A stretch of 64,000 nt of DNA from Pantoea sp. alder81 (GCF_020179835.1 NZ_JAIUDA010000001.1:558001-622000), one strand, 5' to 3'; shown: positions 17,225 through 25,427, counted from the first letter of the stretch. Translations and numbers: made by a program. Notes: generated by a model from the sequence alone, not told the origin.

Positions 17225-18232
17225 TTAATACACATAGTCGAAGTCAGGTTCAGTGAACAAATTGTCTTTTAATTCTGGCATCATTTTAAGTTGCTCACGC
17301 CAATCATCCCAATTGAACTTTTTATAAAACTTTGTGCCTTCCGACTGGGCGCTTACAGTTAGCTTCCTTCCAAAATTGTTGGCTGAGTAAAGTGCTGACT
17401 CTTTGATCTCTTTTAAGTAATTAAACTGACCACTTGAACCAATTGGGAACAATAGACTTTTAATGATTTCAAACTCACCGCTCGCTGTTTCATTGGAGCT
17501 GTTATCAACCACCAATTTCCTTGCTAAATCCAGGAGCATTCGCCCTTTAAGGGTTGGCAGAAAAATAACTGAGTTGTCTAGTCGTTTGACTAACCCCAAT
17601 GCTGACAACATTGTCGTAACTTCTCTTATTGTACCTGTAGTTGAGTAACCTAGCCTTTCTTTAAATGTTGGGTTATGGATTAATCCATTTTCTGTAATCT
17701 CATCAAGCACAGCGTATTTAAGACCAAATGGCCCTCCATGATTTGCAAAAACTCTAATGTCAAAACTAGATAACCTCCCAAAGACAGTACCAAAAAGCAA
17801 ATCTTTGCATACTAGATGAGACATAAGACCTGACATTAACTTTTGTTCCGATAATTTGTCAGCGTCAAATTCACTAGGAAGGTAGATTATTCGTAACCCT
17901 TTTAGCAGTGCACGGGTTTGTGAGTTTTTCTTATACTCTGAGATAACTTCATCGATTCGCATTCGGTGTTTGGTTGTATCTTTTGCAAAATAAACTTTCA
18001 GATACGATTCTTCTTCGTGCAGCAAGGTCATCAGGTCTTTATGAATCCCCTCAGTATGCGACCATAAAATCTGTGAAGATAAGACTCGATGAAAGTCTCT
18101 TTCTAACACACAGCTGTAGTCGAATTTCTTCCTTCCAGCTTCAAGAACTCCAAGCAACTTGGTACTTGCGTATCTTGATAAAACACTGTCCATTGCTTCT
18201 GCAATAAATTGATGCTCAGGTGATGTTGCCAT
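17225..18232 (-). CDS. Integron-cassette protein B, unknown function
   Basis: 335 residues with a strong GAGGA ribosome site 5 nt before the ATG at 18232. I do not recognise the family. Visible features: a charged N-terminal half (FDYSCVLERDFHRVLSSQ, YLKVYFAKDTTKHRMRIDEV), a middle that looks like a winged helix (GYSTTGTIREVTTMLSALGL then VKRLDNSVIFLPTLKGRML), and an aromatic acidic C-terminus. No signal peptide or membrane helix is present. The gene is bounded by a 12-bp perfect inverted repeat that forms the outer boxes of a gene cassette, and it nearly fills that cassette (14 nt from boundary to ATG). The frame is intact, so it may be expressed. Confidence 0.75.
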   Translation of the reverse strand: MATSPEHQFIAEAMDSVLSRYASTKLLGVLEAGRKKFDYSCVLERDFHRVLSSQILWSHTEGIHKDLMTLLHEEESYLKVYFAKDTTKHRMRIDEVISEYKKNSQTRALLKGLRIIYLPSEFDADKLSEQKLMSGLMSHLVCKDLLFGTVFGRLSSFDIRVFANHGGPFGLKYAVLDEITENGLIHNPTFKERLGYSTTGTIREVTTMLSALGLVKRLDNSVIFLPTLKGRMLLDLARKLVVDNSSNETASGEFEIIKSLLFPIGSSGQFNYLKEIKESALYSANNFGRKLTVSAQSEGTKFYKKFNWDDWREQLKMMPELKDNLFTEPDFDYVY

Positions 18233-18245
18233 GTTTCCTCAATAT

Positions 18246-18319
18246 GTATAACGCCTCATAACCGGCTCAGCTTTGATGCATTCGATGCCGCAGGCATGAT
18301 TTTGATTGAATTGTTAGGT
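18246..18319 (-). repeat. attC-like recombination site ii
   Basis: Minus strand: ACCTAAC (RYYYAAC), AATTCAATCAAA, a GC hairpin ATGCC-TGC-GGCAT, then GGTTATGAGGC and GTTATAC, 74 bp in all. AACAATTCA-TCAA is how many classic attC sites begin. ACCTAAC pairs perfectly with GTTAGGT at the other end of cassette A, and the match extends to 14 bp. The inner L boxes pair poorly by eye, so folding should be tested. Confidence 0.7.
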
Positions 18320-18331
18320 GTAAACAATGAA

Positions 18332-18613
18332 CTAGTTTCTCTTGATATCGGTATTGAGATAGCCACTCATTTTTTCCGAGGTTAATGGCGGATTTAAAAT
18401 AATACTGTCGGAAATGGAAATATATTTCGGAATTAGATCTCGACGTATGGATGGACTGACCTTACCATCTAATCTCGGAACGACCGCCCCCAATGTTTCG
18501 AACAATTCTTCAAGAAATGTTCTATCTCCCGAGTCAAAGCTTTCTACAACGGACTTAAATTCTAAGACATCAATGAATGCAACTGCCCGATCTTCGAAAA
18601 CTATATTTGGCAC
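18332..18613 (-). CDS. Cassette gene A: short protein resembling the start of a cyclase-like domain
   Basis: 93 residues from a GTG at 18613 with AGGGAGAG upstream. VFEDRAVAFIDVLEFKSVVE followed by PKYISISDSIILN resembles the start of a nucleotidyl-cyclase-like family (AFIDILGFK... SDSI). Those proteins usually run past 200 residues, so this copy appears cut short by its TAG or by deletion. The first catalytic-type Asp (FIDVL) is present. The gene fills a small cassette between attC-like boxes. It could be a remnant. Confidence 0.5.
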   Translation of the reverse strand: MPNIVFEDRAVAFIDVLEFKSVVESFDSGDRTFLEELFETLGAVVPRLDGKVSPSIRRDLIPKYISISDSIILNPPLTSEKMSGYLNTDIKRN

Positions 18614-18626
18614 ACACTCTCCCTAC

Positions 18627-18671
18627 ACCTAACAATTTAATAGGAGGGCTTCTGCCCGCAAGTTGAACACT
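18627..18671 (-). repeat. Partial attC-like site i at the head of the cassette run
   Basis: Minus strand ends in AAATTGTTAGGTGT, the right-hand box (GTTAGGT, 18627-18633), preceded by a GGGC-AGAA-GCCC hairpin and GTTCAAC. It marks the 5' boundary of cassette A. The left half is short or degenerate, so the upstream partner cassette seems lost. Confidence 0.5.
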
Positions 18672-18999
18672 TTTACGCCTTCTTTCCTGAACTCAACTCA
18701 TGCCAAACTAACTCTCATGTACCCCTATTTCAATAAATTTTTCTGATATTGCTAAATTTACGTGCGACGAAATTTGTACAGGCAGTACCCATGTTGTTCT
18801 TGAATTTACTCAAACCTGAAACTTGGGATTTTATCCAGTAGTTTGATGCAATAAAATAAGTGAAGATCGTTCAATTACCACAAAGCCAAATGTCTGCTTT
18901 TGGCACGGAGCAGACCTGCCGCTGGGCGAGATCCACTGTGAGCGAACAGCAGACTTTATTGAATCTACTCGACAGATTTCATAATTCCTTTTAGATACA
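18672..18999. other. Intergenic stretch between cassette run and SDR gene
   Basis: About 330 bp of AT-rich DNA with no supported ORF. No integrase gene or attI site is visible. Its only distinct feature is the repeat at 18892-18954. Confidence 0.5.
18892..18954 (+). repeat. Intergenic repeat with GTCTGCT...AGCAGAC ends
   Basis: The most complete copy of a 63-bp element. It starts GTCTGCTTTTGGCACGGAGC and ends CTGTGAGCGAACAGCAGAC, so its 7-bp termini are inverted repeats of each other. Degraded relatives lie at 10269 and 14083, and another seems to be split by the MITE at 19899. Its function is unknown. Confidence 0.55.
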
Positions 19000-19740
19000 T
19001 CAGTAATGTACCAGCCCGCCGTCTACAGCATACTGGCTGCCAGTAACATAGGATGCGTCATCGGACAGGAGGAAGAGTGCAACCGCAGCGGCTTCTTCTG
19101 CTGTGCCTGCGCGACCTAAAGGAACCTGGCTTACCACGAAATCTTCAAACTGCTGACGCGAATCCTCTGGCATAAAGTGCCTGAAATTAGTTTCAATTGG
19201 ACCTGGCACCAAAGTATTGGCGCGAATGCCACGTTCGGCCAGCGCAGATGCCCAGCTTTTGACCATAGCGATAACGGCGCCTTTCGTCGCTGCATACAGG
19301 CTTGTCATAGCCGCACCTTCGTAAGTTGAAGAGGACGAAGTAACCAGAACGGATGCACCTGCATTAAGTGATTTTGATAGGGCGGCAAGCTGTAGCATCG
19401 GGCCGCGCACATTTGCGTTCATCATGCGATTAAAAGAATCCGCCGTTACAGATTCTGGAGAGCTGACCTCCGCGAAGCCAGCATTGAGCCATAATCCATC
19501 AAGTAAACCCCAATCGCTAATAGCTTCCTTTAGCGTATTGATGTCAACTTCGCTTGCAGAATCACTTTTCAAAATAAGCGATGTTTTAGGCAGCAGAGTA
19601 CGGGCGCGTTCCAGTCTTTCTTCACTCAGTCCTGTAATAGCTACCTCACCACCTTCAGTGATAATGCGCTGCGCGCCTGCCAGCCCCATGCCACTTGTAC
19701 CACCCGTGATCAGTATACGTTTACCCTGAAACCTGCCCAT
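19000..19740 (-). CDS. Short-chain dehydrogenase/reductase
   Basis: 246 residues from the ATG at 19740 (AAGGAC upstream), a classical SDR. It has the cofactor motif TGGTSGMGLA near the N-terminus, the structural LNAG, catalytic Ser in VTSSSS, YAATK as the active-site Tyr/Lys, PGPIETNF, and the C-terminal YVTGSQYAVDGG. It should oxidise or reduce a small carbonyl or alcohol with NAD(P)(H); the substrate is unknown. It is monocistronic, just outside the cassette cluster. Confidence 0.85.
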   Translation of the reverse strand: MGRFQGKRILITGGTSGMGLAGAQRIITEGGEVAITGLSEERLERARTLLPKTSLILKSDSASEVDINTLKEAISDWGLLDGLWLNAGFAEVSSPESVTADSFNRMMNANVRGPMLQLAALSKSLNAGASVLVTSSSSTYEGAAMTSLYAATKGAVIAMVKSWASALAERGIRANTLVPGPIETNFRHFMPEDSRQQFEDFVVSQVPLGRAGTAEEAAAVALFLLSDDASYVTGSQYAVDGGLVHY

Positions 19741-19898
19741 GCTTAGTCCTTTTTTTGGCTGAGGAATGAGCATTTACCTTACGTAAACAAAACACTGTTC
19801 GTCATCTATTTCATTACGCAACTAAGGCATTACTGGTTGCACTACAGCTTCTGGTACGGAATGGATCAACTGGCGAGATGTCAGGTCGGCTTTGAGCG

Positions 19899-20057
19899 CA
19901 GGCTGTGTGAAAACTAATTTGGTCGCTTAAACTGCCAAAAGCAGGGCTGAAAACTGCGCTCATACGTAAAATCTGGCTCAGCCAGCCAGTCGGGCACTTC
20001 CAGATTTTGCGTAGATGCGCACACTTCAGTTTTGGGGCAGAGTTTGCACACAGCCTG
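19899..20057. mobile_element. 159-bp MITE-like palindromic element with 4-bp target duplication
   Basis: The ends CAGGCTGTGTGAAAACT and AGTTTGCACACAGCCTG are 17-bp inverted repeats with one mismatch. Inside, ACGTAAAATCTGG and CCAGATTTTGCGT form a second inverted pair, so the element folds as a long hairpin. AGCG occurs directly on both flanks (19895-19898 and 20058-20061), as a target-site duplication. No transposase ORF fits. Joining the flanks gives TTTGAGCGTGAAGCAGAC, close to the intergenic repeat at 18892, so it seems to have landed in a copy of that repeat. Confidence 0.75.
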
Positions 20058-20112
20058 AGCGTGAAGCAGACCTTGCCTTTCCGGCGCGAGCAGCTTCGAA
20101 ATTTGCAGGCGC

Positions 20113-20547
20113 CTAATATGACCTCACCAAATAAGGTGACAGAAAATCCTCTACTTCGTGTTTACCGATACCTAGCGTATAGCTGATACCTGCATTCTTT
20201 AAAATATTGAGTCCTTCCCCCCTGTTTCCCGGATGTGGGTCTTCTATAGCAACATAGATATGTTGTGGCTTCAGCTCAGCGAGAGTTAGAGCACAGGAGG
20301 GGGTTCTGCCCTCAAAAGAGCAGGGTTCAAGTGTGACAAATATTTCACATTCACTAATTGGAAAGGTGAGTTTTGAAATGGCGTCTATCTCAGCGTGATG
20401 GTGGCCCGGAGATTGTGTGAAACCTTTAGAAACCACATTACCTTCATGGACAATCACGCATCCTACAGGGGGATTTGGTCTGCATAATGGTAATGCTTGT
20501 TGGGAGTATTCAAGCGCCAGCAACATGAATTCCAGCTGTTTGCTCAT
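20113..20547 (-). CDS. Stand-alone RibD-like deaminase domain protein
   Basis: 144 residues from the ATG at 20547. A cytidine-deaminase-fold zinc site is intact: HAEIDAI supplies His and the catalytic Glu, and EPCSFEGRTPSC supplies two Cys. PNPPVGCVIV and GFTQSPGHHHAE are typical of RibD N-terminal pyrimidine deaminases. The reductase domain of full RibD (about 360 residues) is absent. It may deaminate a pterin or pyrimidine in a side pathway or an antibiotic-like route. No riboflavin gene is adjacent. The ribosome site is weak. Confidence 0.75.
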   Translation of the reverse strand: MSKQLEFMLLALEYSQQALPLCRPNPPVGCVIVHEGNVVSKGFTQSPGHHHAEIDAISKLTFPISECEIFVTLEPCSFEGRTPSCALTLAELKPQHIYVAIEDPHPGNRGEGLNILKNAGISYTLGIGKHEVEDFLSPYLVRSY

Positions 20548-20577
20548 ACACTTTTTCTGCCTCAGTATGTAAGTCAT

Positions 20578-21070
20578 AGGTTTATGATTTTTAAGGTATC
20601 AGGCATTAATGTCCACAATTTAGATATATTAAATAATAGCTATGGCCAAACCCAGTCGATTAACAAGGATTGATGACAGGAATATCCTCTATTTACCGAG
20701 AAGCGTGAGCGGGAAATCGCGCAGGATCAACCGCCGAAGATTTGCTGTGGTTATCAGTTTCTGCCGGGGTTCGCTTATGGGCATGGGTTGAGGATGATCG
20801 TTGAGGCTGAGACATTGAGCCAGCAGGTTATTGAAGCTGCGATTGCGGATTTTTTGCAATGGGTGAAAGAGGAGTAGCGGGCAACTCAATGGGGTACTTT
20901 GTGACTGCCATAGCCTGAGCGCGCGGCATCAGCACTGATCATCAATGCTTTCTATACCCCATTGAAATAACAGGAATGTCGATAAACGCCGTCGTTCAGT
21001 TTGTTAACCTGGACGTTATTTTACCTTCAATATCAATGATCTAGGATGTGTTTAGTCTTTATAAACACTT
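20578..21070. other. Intergenic region with one gene relic
   Basis: About 490 bp. Apart from the frameshifted small gene at 20673-20877, nothing with a ribosome site and an intact frame was seen. Confidence 0.5.
20673..20877 (+). pseudogene. Frameshifted small gene of unknown function
   Basis: AAGGA precedes an ATG at 20673 that reads MTGISSIYREA and stops. One frame over, without an upstream start, the sequence continues REREIAQDQPPKICCGYQF, then LPGFAYGHGLRMIVEAETLS and on to VKEE and a TAG. The joined product would be about 67 residues. I do not recognise it. A one-base insertion near 20700-20715 would explain the break. Confidence 0.45.
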
Positions 21071-21355
21071 TTACCAGTTGAAGTATGCCCAGCGTTCCTC
21101 TTCACCGGGAGTCATCCCGACCACGATTTTTAGGGCATTGAGTAACACATCAATTTGTACTGGATCAGAGGCATTCTGCACTTCAGTGATCAATTGCAAA
21201 ATAACGGCGCCGCTAGTGACTCTCATGCCACGTTGGGTGATTTCACCTGCGGCTGCTTCAATCACAACGGTTTCAGTCGTTGCTTTGTCGCGAATCGCAT
21301 CTAAGTGAAGGAAAGACTTCGCGCTATTGGTTGACTGTTGTGTGCTCTGATACAT
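21071..21355 (-). CDS. Biofilm/acid-resistance regulator-like small protein (YmgB/AriR family)
   Basis: 94 residues with AAGGG before the ATG. The C-terminal half (GAVILQLITEVQNASDPVQI, then DVLLNALKIVVGMTPGEEE) aligns by eye with the helical core of E. coli AriR ([20 protein letters not shown]). AriR-family proteins are small dimers acting in biofilm and stress control downstream of BluR. The N-terminal third is different. No bluR gene is in the window. Confidence 0.6.
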   Translation of the reverse strand: MYQSTQQSTNSAKSFLHLDAIRDKATTETVVIEAAAGEITQRGMRVTSGAVILQLITEVQNASDPVQIDVLLNALKIVVGMTPGEEERWAYFNW

Positions 21356-21834
21356 GATTTTATCCCTTATGTCCGCTACTCAGGCGTCATTATGGTCAGG
21401 CTGTAACGTATAACAATCGCAATCAATGGGTTGAGTGCGGGTTTTGTACAGGGTGGAATTTCGAGTGATGTAGAAACCCCATGTGAAATAAACTTAGCGC
21501 ATTTTTTCAAAATTGGGAGGGCGATGATCACCAAAAACAGCCCTGGCATCGTCCATAAATTTCATTAGACCAATTTATGCTCAAAGGCATCTTCATGTTT
21601 GCGGTTTTTTTATGCGGGAATGTTTTACGTGGAGTGAGTTACCAACTTATGCCTGATCACTCGGTTGCTTCGTCAGTGAAGTAGCGAAAGACAGATTCTG
21701 GCAAATCATTTTGAGAGTGTCGTCCCTGACAGTGTCTCCGGCCGGTGTACACTCACGTGTAACCGATGAGGTCATCCGCTTCGTCGTTGTCCGGCCGGAA
21801 CCGGATACGTCCTTTGGCTTCAGATCATATATCG
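21356..21834. other. Intergenic region, nothing recognised
   Basis: About 480 bp. Promoter DNA for the AriR-like gene must lie at the left end. A GC-rich patch near 21730-21815 has open frames on both strands, but none has a ribosome site or a family match. Confidence 0.5.
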
Positions 21835-22134
21835 TTAATTCAGTTCATTGTTCAGGCCAACTAAGGTCTGCAAATAAGGTATTTGCGCCTCAGCGACTGA
21901 AGGTGACTCAAAACTCATTAGCCAGTTTCTGGCTTTAGCGATTTGAGTCAACCGGTCAATATTACTCTCTGATTTAGACATCAAACCAAGCTGTGAAAAA
22001 AGGTTTGCAACACTGATTTCCTTTCGACATAAAGCCAGGCTTAATGCAGCTTCACCAATGATAATATGGCCTTTCTCGTCATCTTGAAATAACACTGAAA
22101 ATCCTCCATCAGATCGAATTAATGACAACCTCAA
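21835..22134 (-). CDS. Small hypothetical protein
   Basis: 99 residues from the ATG at 22134, with AGGG a few bases upstream. The N-terminal beta-rich segment (MRLSLIRSDGGFSVLFQDDE) and helical C-terminus (SNIDRLTQIAKARNWLMSFE) look like a real small cytoplasmic protein. No family is recognised. It stands alone, opposite no competing gene, in an AT-rich stretch. Confidence 0.5.
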   Translation of the reverse strand: MRLSLIRSDGGFSVLFQDDEKGHIIIGEAALSLALCRKEISVANLFSQLGLMSKSESNIDRLTQIAKARNWLMSFESPSVAEAQIPYLQTLVGLNNELN

Positions 22135-22296
22135 CTTAACCCTAGACGTTATTCTGAATGTTGCATTACGACTCGTCTTAATAACGTTGTGGTGTGAATT
22201 TTATGATTAATGTGTGGGAAACAACTATTCATCAACAGGTTAACACTCCATTTTTCAGCTTTGAATAATATTCATTCGCTCCCGCTAGATAATTAT

Positions 22297-22818
22297 TTAG
22301 CTATCCAACGACATCGGTTTTTCCCCACCAGGCGGCAAACCAAACACTCCCCGCACCCAATTTAAAAACGCGCCATAAGGCCTTCCTAAAAACAGCATCA
22401 TCAGGGCAGCACCAAGCGTACCACGCAGCAAACCACTGCCCGACGCACCGCTAAAAGCAATGATCGCCGCATAGATCGGCACCTGAAAACTCACCAGCGC
22501 GATACTGTCCCACAGCAGCTTCGAAACCCGGCCCGATCCCGCACGCTGCATCACCCAATCGCGCCACATACCGTAAGGGCGGGCAACCGGCACCATCAAA
22601 ACGGCACCAATCAAACGGGCATGCAGCACCTGATCCCACGCCATGCCGGCGATCCATCGTTCATTAATCATGCCCGTCGTGGTGAAAAATAAAATCAGCG
22701 CAGTGGTATCCGCAATAAAGGCTGTTCGGCGCATGCTCTGGTCTTGAGGTTGAGGCAAAATGTCATTCCTGTATGAAGTCGTGAGAAAAAGTCGTTCAAC
22801 CCAGCGGCGAACCCTCAT
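22297..22818 (-). CDS. AlaE-family L-alanine exporter-like membrane protein
   Basis: 173 residues from the ATG at 22818. The core matches AlaE: four membrane helices, [15 protein letters not shown] after the second, [15 protein letters not shown], and [15 protein letters not shown] near the end. E. coli AlaE exports L-alanine and its dipeptides. Compared with AlaE (149 residues) this protein has an N-terminal extension. A TTG near 22755 preceded by AGGA, or the ATG at 22734, could be the true start. Confidence 0.75.
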   Translation of the reverse strand: MRVRRWVERLFLTTSYRNDILPQPQDQSMRRTAFIADTTALILFFTTTGMINERWIAGMAWDQVLHARLIGAVLMVPVARPYGMWRDWVMQRAGSGRVSKLLWDSIALVSFQVPIYAAIIAFSGASGSGLLRGTLGAALMMLFLGRPYGAFLNWVRGVFGLPPGGEKPMSLDS

Positions 22819-22951
22819 TTCACCCTAGCCCAAAACCACCTCATCACACCCATCCCGTCGTTAAAACCAAACAAAACTAAATCTCCTTTCCTGCCAATCG
22901 TTTTGCACCCTCCCGAAGGAACCGGCTTGATCAAACTGCCCGATATAGTAA

Positions 22952-22971
22952 TACTGTGTTTATATACAGTA
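22952..22971 (+). promoter_or_regulatory. LexA (SOS) box upstream of umuDC
   Basis: TACTGTGTTTATATACAGTA contains CTGT-N8-ACAG, an exact LexA consensus with extended symmetry. It ends 21 bp before the umuD start, where it would overlap the promoter and give tight SOS repression. Confidence 0.93.
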
Positions 22972-22992
22972 TCTTTTTCGAAGGCCATCATC

Positions 22993-23415
22993 ATGGTGTT
23001 TTATCAACCGGCGGAACTCCGCGCCATCCTCAGTTTGCCCTTGTTTATCAGTCGTGTGCCGTGTGGTTTTCCGTCACCGGCGCAGGATTACGTTGAGCAG
23101 CGTATTGACCTCAATGATTTTTGCGTCACGCACCCCAGCGCCACTTACTTCATCAAAGTCAGCGGTGACTCGATGATCGAAGGCGGGATCAGCGATGGCG
23201 ATATGCTGATCGTCGATAGTGCTGTAAAACCCGAGCAGGGTGATGTGGTGGTGGCTGCCATCGCGGGGGAATTCACGGTGAAGCAGCTGATGCTGAAGCC
23301 CTATCTGCACCTCAAACCGATGAATGCGGCGCACGCCATCATTCCCATTCCCGACCCGGATCAGTTTGAGGTCTTCGGTGTCGTTAAACATGTCATCAAG
23401 ACGCTGAGAAGGTGA
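22993..23415 (+). CDS. umuD: UmuD, SOS mutagenesis protein (LexA-like self-cleaving)
   Basis: 140 residues from the ATG at 22993, the usual length of UmuD. The cleavage site Cys-Gly is in VPCGFPSP. The serine of the Ser/Lys pair is in [11 protein letters not shown] and the lysine in EFTVKQLML. After RecA-stimulated self-cleavage UmuD' joins UmuC to form DNA polymerase V. It overlaps umuC by one base (TGATG) and is governed by the LexA box just upstream. Confidence 0.94.
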   Translation: MVFYQPAELRAILSLPLFISRVPCGFPSPAQDYVEQRIDLNDFCVTHPSATYFIKVSGDSMIEGGISDGDMLIVDSAVKPEQGDVVVAAIAGEFTVKQLMLKPYLHLKPMNAAHAIIPIPDPDQFEVFGVVKHVIKTLRR

Positions 23416-24677
23416 TGTTTGCGCTGGTGGATGTGAACTCATTCTATGCCTCGTGCGAGACGGTGTTCAGGCCGGATCTCAAAGGCAAGCCGGTGATTGT
23501 GTTAAGCAACAACGATGGCTGTGTCATCGCGCGTTCGGCCGAGGCCAAGAAGCTGGATATCGGCATGGGCGGCCCCTATTTCAAAATCAAAGATGTGTTG
23601 CGTCGCCATAACGTGCATGTCTTCAGCTCTAACTATGCGCTCTACGCCGACATGAGCCTGCGCGTGATGACGATACTGGAAGAGATGGCGCCCGCCGTTG
23701 AGATCTACTCCATCGATGAGGCGTTTATGAACCTCACGGGGGTGCGGAATTGCCGCGTGCTGGAAGAGTTCGGACGGGAAGTTCAGGATCGGATTAAACG
23801 CGAAACGCATCTGGCGGTGGGGGTGGGAATCGCGCCCACCAAAACCCTGGCCAAGCTGGCCAATCATGCCGCCAAGAAATGGAGCAAAACCGGCGGCGTG
23901 CTGGATCTCTCCAACCTTGAGCGGCAAAAGAAGTTAATGGCTTTAGTCGATGTGGCAGATGTGTGGGGCGTAGGGCGCCGCATCAGCAAGAAGCTGAATG
24001 CCATGGGCATCACCACCGCATTGGATTTGTCGGAGCAAAGCACCTGGGTGATCCGCAAGCACTTCAATGTGGTGCTGGAGCGCACCGTGCGCGAGCTGCG
24101 CGGTGAACCTTGTCTCGAACTGGAAGAGTTTGCGCCAGTGAAGCAGCAGATTGTCTGCTCACGTTCTTTTGCGGGACGCATCACGGAGTACGCCGATATG
24201 CGTGAAGCGGTGTGCAACTATGCCGTGCGCGCCGCCGAAAAGTTGCGTGGCGAGAGACAGTATTGCCGACAGATCGGCGTGTTTATTCGCACCAGCCCGC
24301 ATGCGGAGGGTGAAATCTTTTACGGCAATCAGGCGATCATTAAAGTGCTGACGCCCACCAACGACAGCCGCGATATTATCCGCGTGGCCACCGAGGCGCT
24401 GGATCGCATCTGGCGGGAAGGGTGCCGCTATATGAAAGCGGGGGTGATGTTAGGTGACTTCTTCAGTCAGGGCGTGGCGCAGCTCAATCTGTTTGATGAC
24501 ATCCAGCCGCGGGCGAATAGTGAAACGCTGATGCGGGTGATCGATGGCATTAATCAAAGCGGCGCGGGAAAACTATGGTTCGCCGGGCAAGGAATTCAAA
24601 AATCCTGGGCGATGAAGCGCGAGATGTTGTCACCGGCGTACACCACACGATATGCGGATCTGCCGGTGGCGAAGTGA
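23415..24677 (+). CDS. umuC: UmuC, catalytic subunit of translesion DNA polymerase V
   Basis: 420 residues, a Y-family polymerase. Catalytic acidic motifs are FALVDVNSFYASCE (N-terminus) and YSIDEAFMNL (about residue 100). A helix-hairpin-helix (VWGVGRRISKKLNAMGI), the little-finger domain, and a C-terminal beta-clamp-binding-type QLNLFDD are visible. It copies past DNA lesions with UmuD'2 and RecA. The start is the ATG overlapping the umuD stop. Confidence 0.95.
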   Translation: MFALVDVNSFYASCETVFRPDLKGKPVIVLSNNDGCVIARSAEAKKLDIGMGGPYFKIKDVLRRHNVHVFSSNYALYADMSLRVMTILEEMAPAVEIYSIDEAFMNLTGVRNCRVLEEFGREVQDRIKRETHLAVGVGIAPTKTLAKLANHAAKKWSKTGGVLDLSNLERQKKLMALVDVADVWGVGRRISKKLNAMGITTALDLSEQSTWVIRKHFNVVLERTVRELRGEPCLELEEFAPVKQQIVCSRSFAGRITEYADMREAVCNYAVRAAEKLRGERQYCRQIGVFIRTSPHAEGEIFYGNQAIIKVLTPTNDSRDIIRVATEALDRIWREGCRYMKAGVMLGDFFSQGVAQLNLFDDIQPRANSETLMRVIDGINQSGAGKLWFAGQGIQKSWAMKREMLSPAYTTRYADLPVAK

Positions 24678-24830
24678 ATAGCGGATTAGCGCATAACATG
24701 AGCCGCCACTTTTCACCGAGCGTTAGGAAATGGCTGAATATGCCCGTATACCTCCACGATAAGCCGACAAAGTGGCAATCCATGCCATACTTGGCAGGCC
24801 GATTTTTCACGATGTCGTGGGGGAAAAGAG

Positions 24831-25427
24831 ATGCGTTCAGTGGTGATTAGCGCAGTTGTCGCAGTAGCGGGTGGGGTGTTAGGTGCCTTACTCAGCCAAA
24901 ATGAAACCCTCTTTGCCCCGAAAGACAGTGCTCCTCCTTCCGATCCCACCATCAACTGGACCACGCCAGCCATCGCCGGTTACGGCAAAGTGCATTATGA
25001 CGCCAGCAGCGCATTCCAGCCCAGCAGTGCGCTGAGTAACAAAGTGGTCTTCAAAGTCAGTCGTGGCGCGGAAGAACGCGGTCAGGTGAATCCGGCGCTG
25101 GAGCATGTGGCACAAGTGGTGAATACCTATGTGGCGGCCGGAGTGCCAGCAAAGCAGTTAAAATTTGTGGTGGCGGTGAATGGCGAAGCGACGCCCGCGA
25201 TGCTGGAAAACACCCGCTTTCGACAGCTATTTGGTGTGGATAATCCCAACCTTGCGCTGATATCGGCGCTGGAACAGCAGGGCGTCAAAGTCACGGTGTG
25301 CGATCAGGCGCTTGCCTGGCATCACTACGAACCTCAATGGATTGCAGATTCAGTGATCCATACACCTTCCGCACTCACCACGATGACCACGCTGCAAAAT
25401 CAGGGGTACGCTTTACTGAGTATGTGA
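24831..25427 (+). CDS. DsrE/DsrF-like exported protein
   Basis: 198 residues with GGGGGAAAAGAG before the ATG. It starts with a hydrophobic segment MRSVVISAVVAVAGGVLGALL (signal or anchor), so the rest is probably periplasmic. The fold fits DsrE-like proteins: KVVFKVSRGAEERGQVNPAL, LKFVVAVNGEATPAML, LEQQGVKVTVCDQAL and a final TLQNQGYALLSM. The Cys in VCDQA sits where DsrE relatives often have one. These proteins are linked to sulfur transfer or remain uncharacterised. Confidence 0.75.
   Translation: MRSVVISAVVAVAGGVLGALLSQNETLFAPKDSAPPSDPTINWTTPAIAGYGKVHYDASSAFQPSSALSNKVVFKVSRGAEERGQVNPALEHVAQVVNTYVAAGVPAKQLKFVVAVNGEATPAMLENTRFRQLFGVDNPNLALISALEQQGVKVTVCDQALAWHHYEPQWIADSVIHTPSALTTMTTLQNQGYALLSM

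Noticed and set aside
21711..21938. 75-codon plus-strand frame overlapping the 99-residue gene
   Set aside because: It runs antisense into a better-supported minus-strand gene and has no ribosome site.
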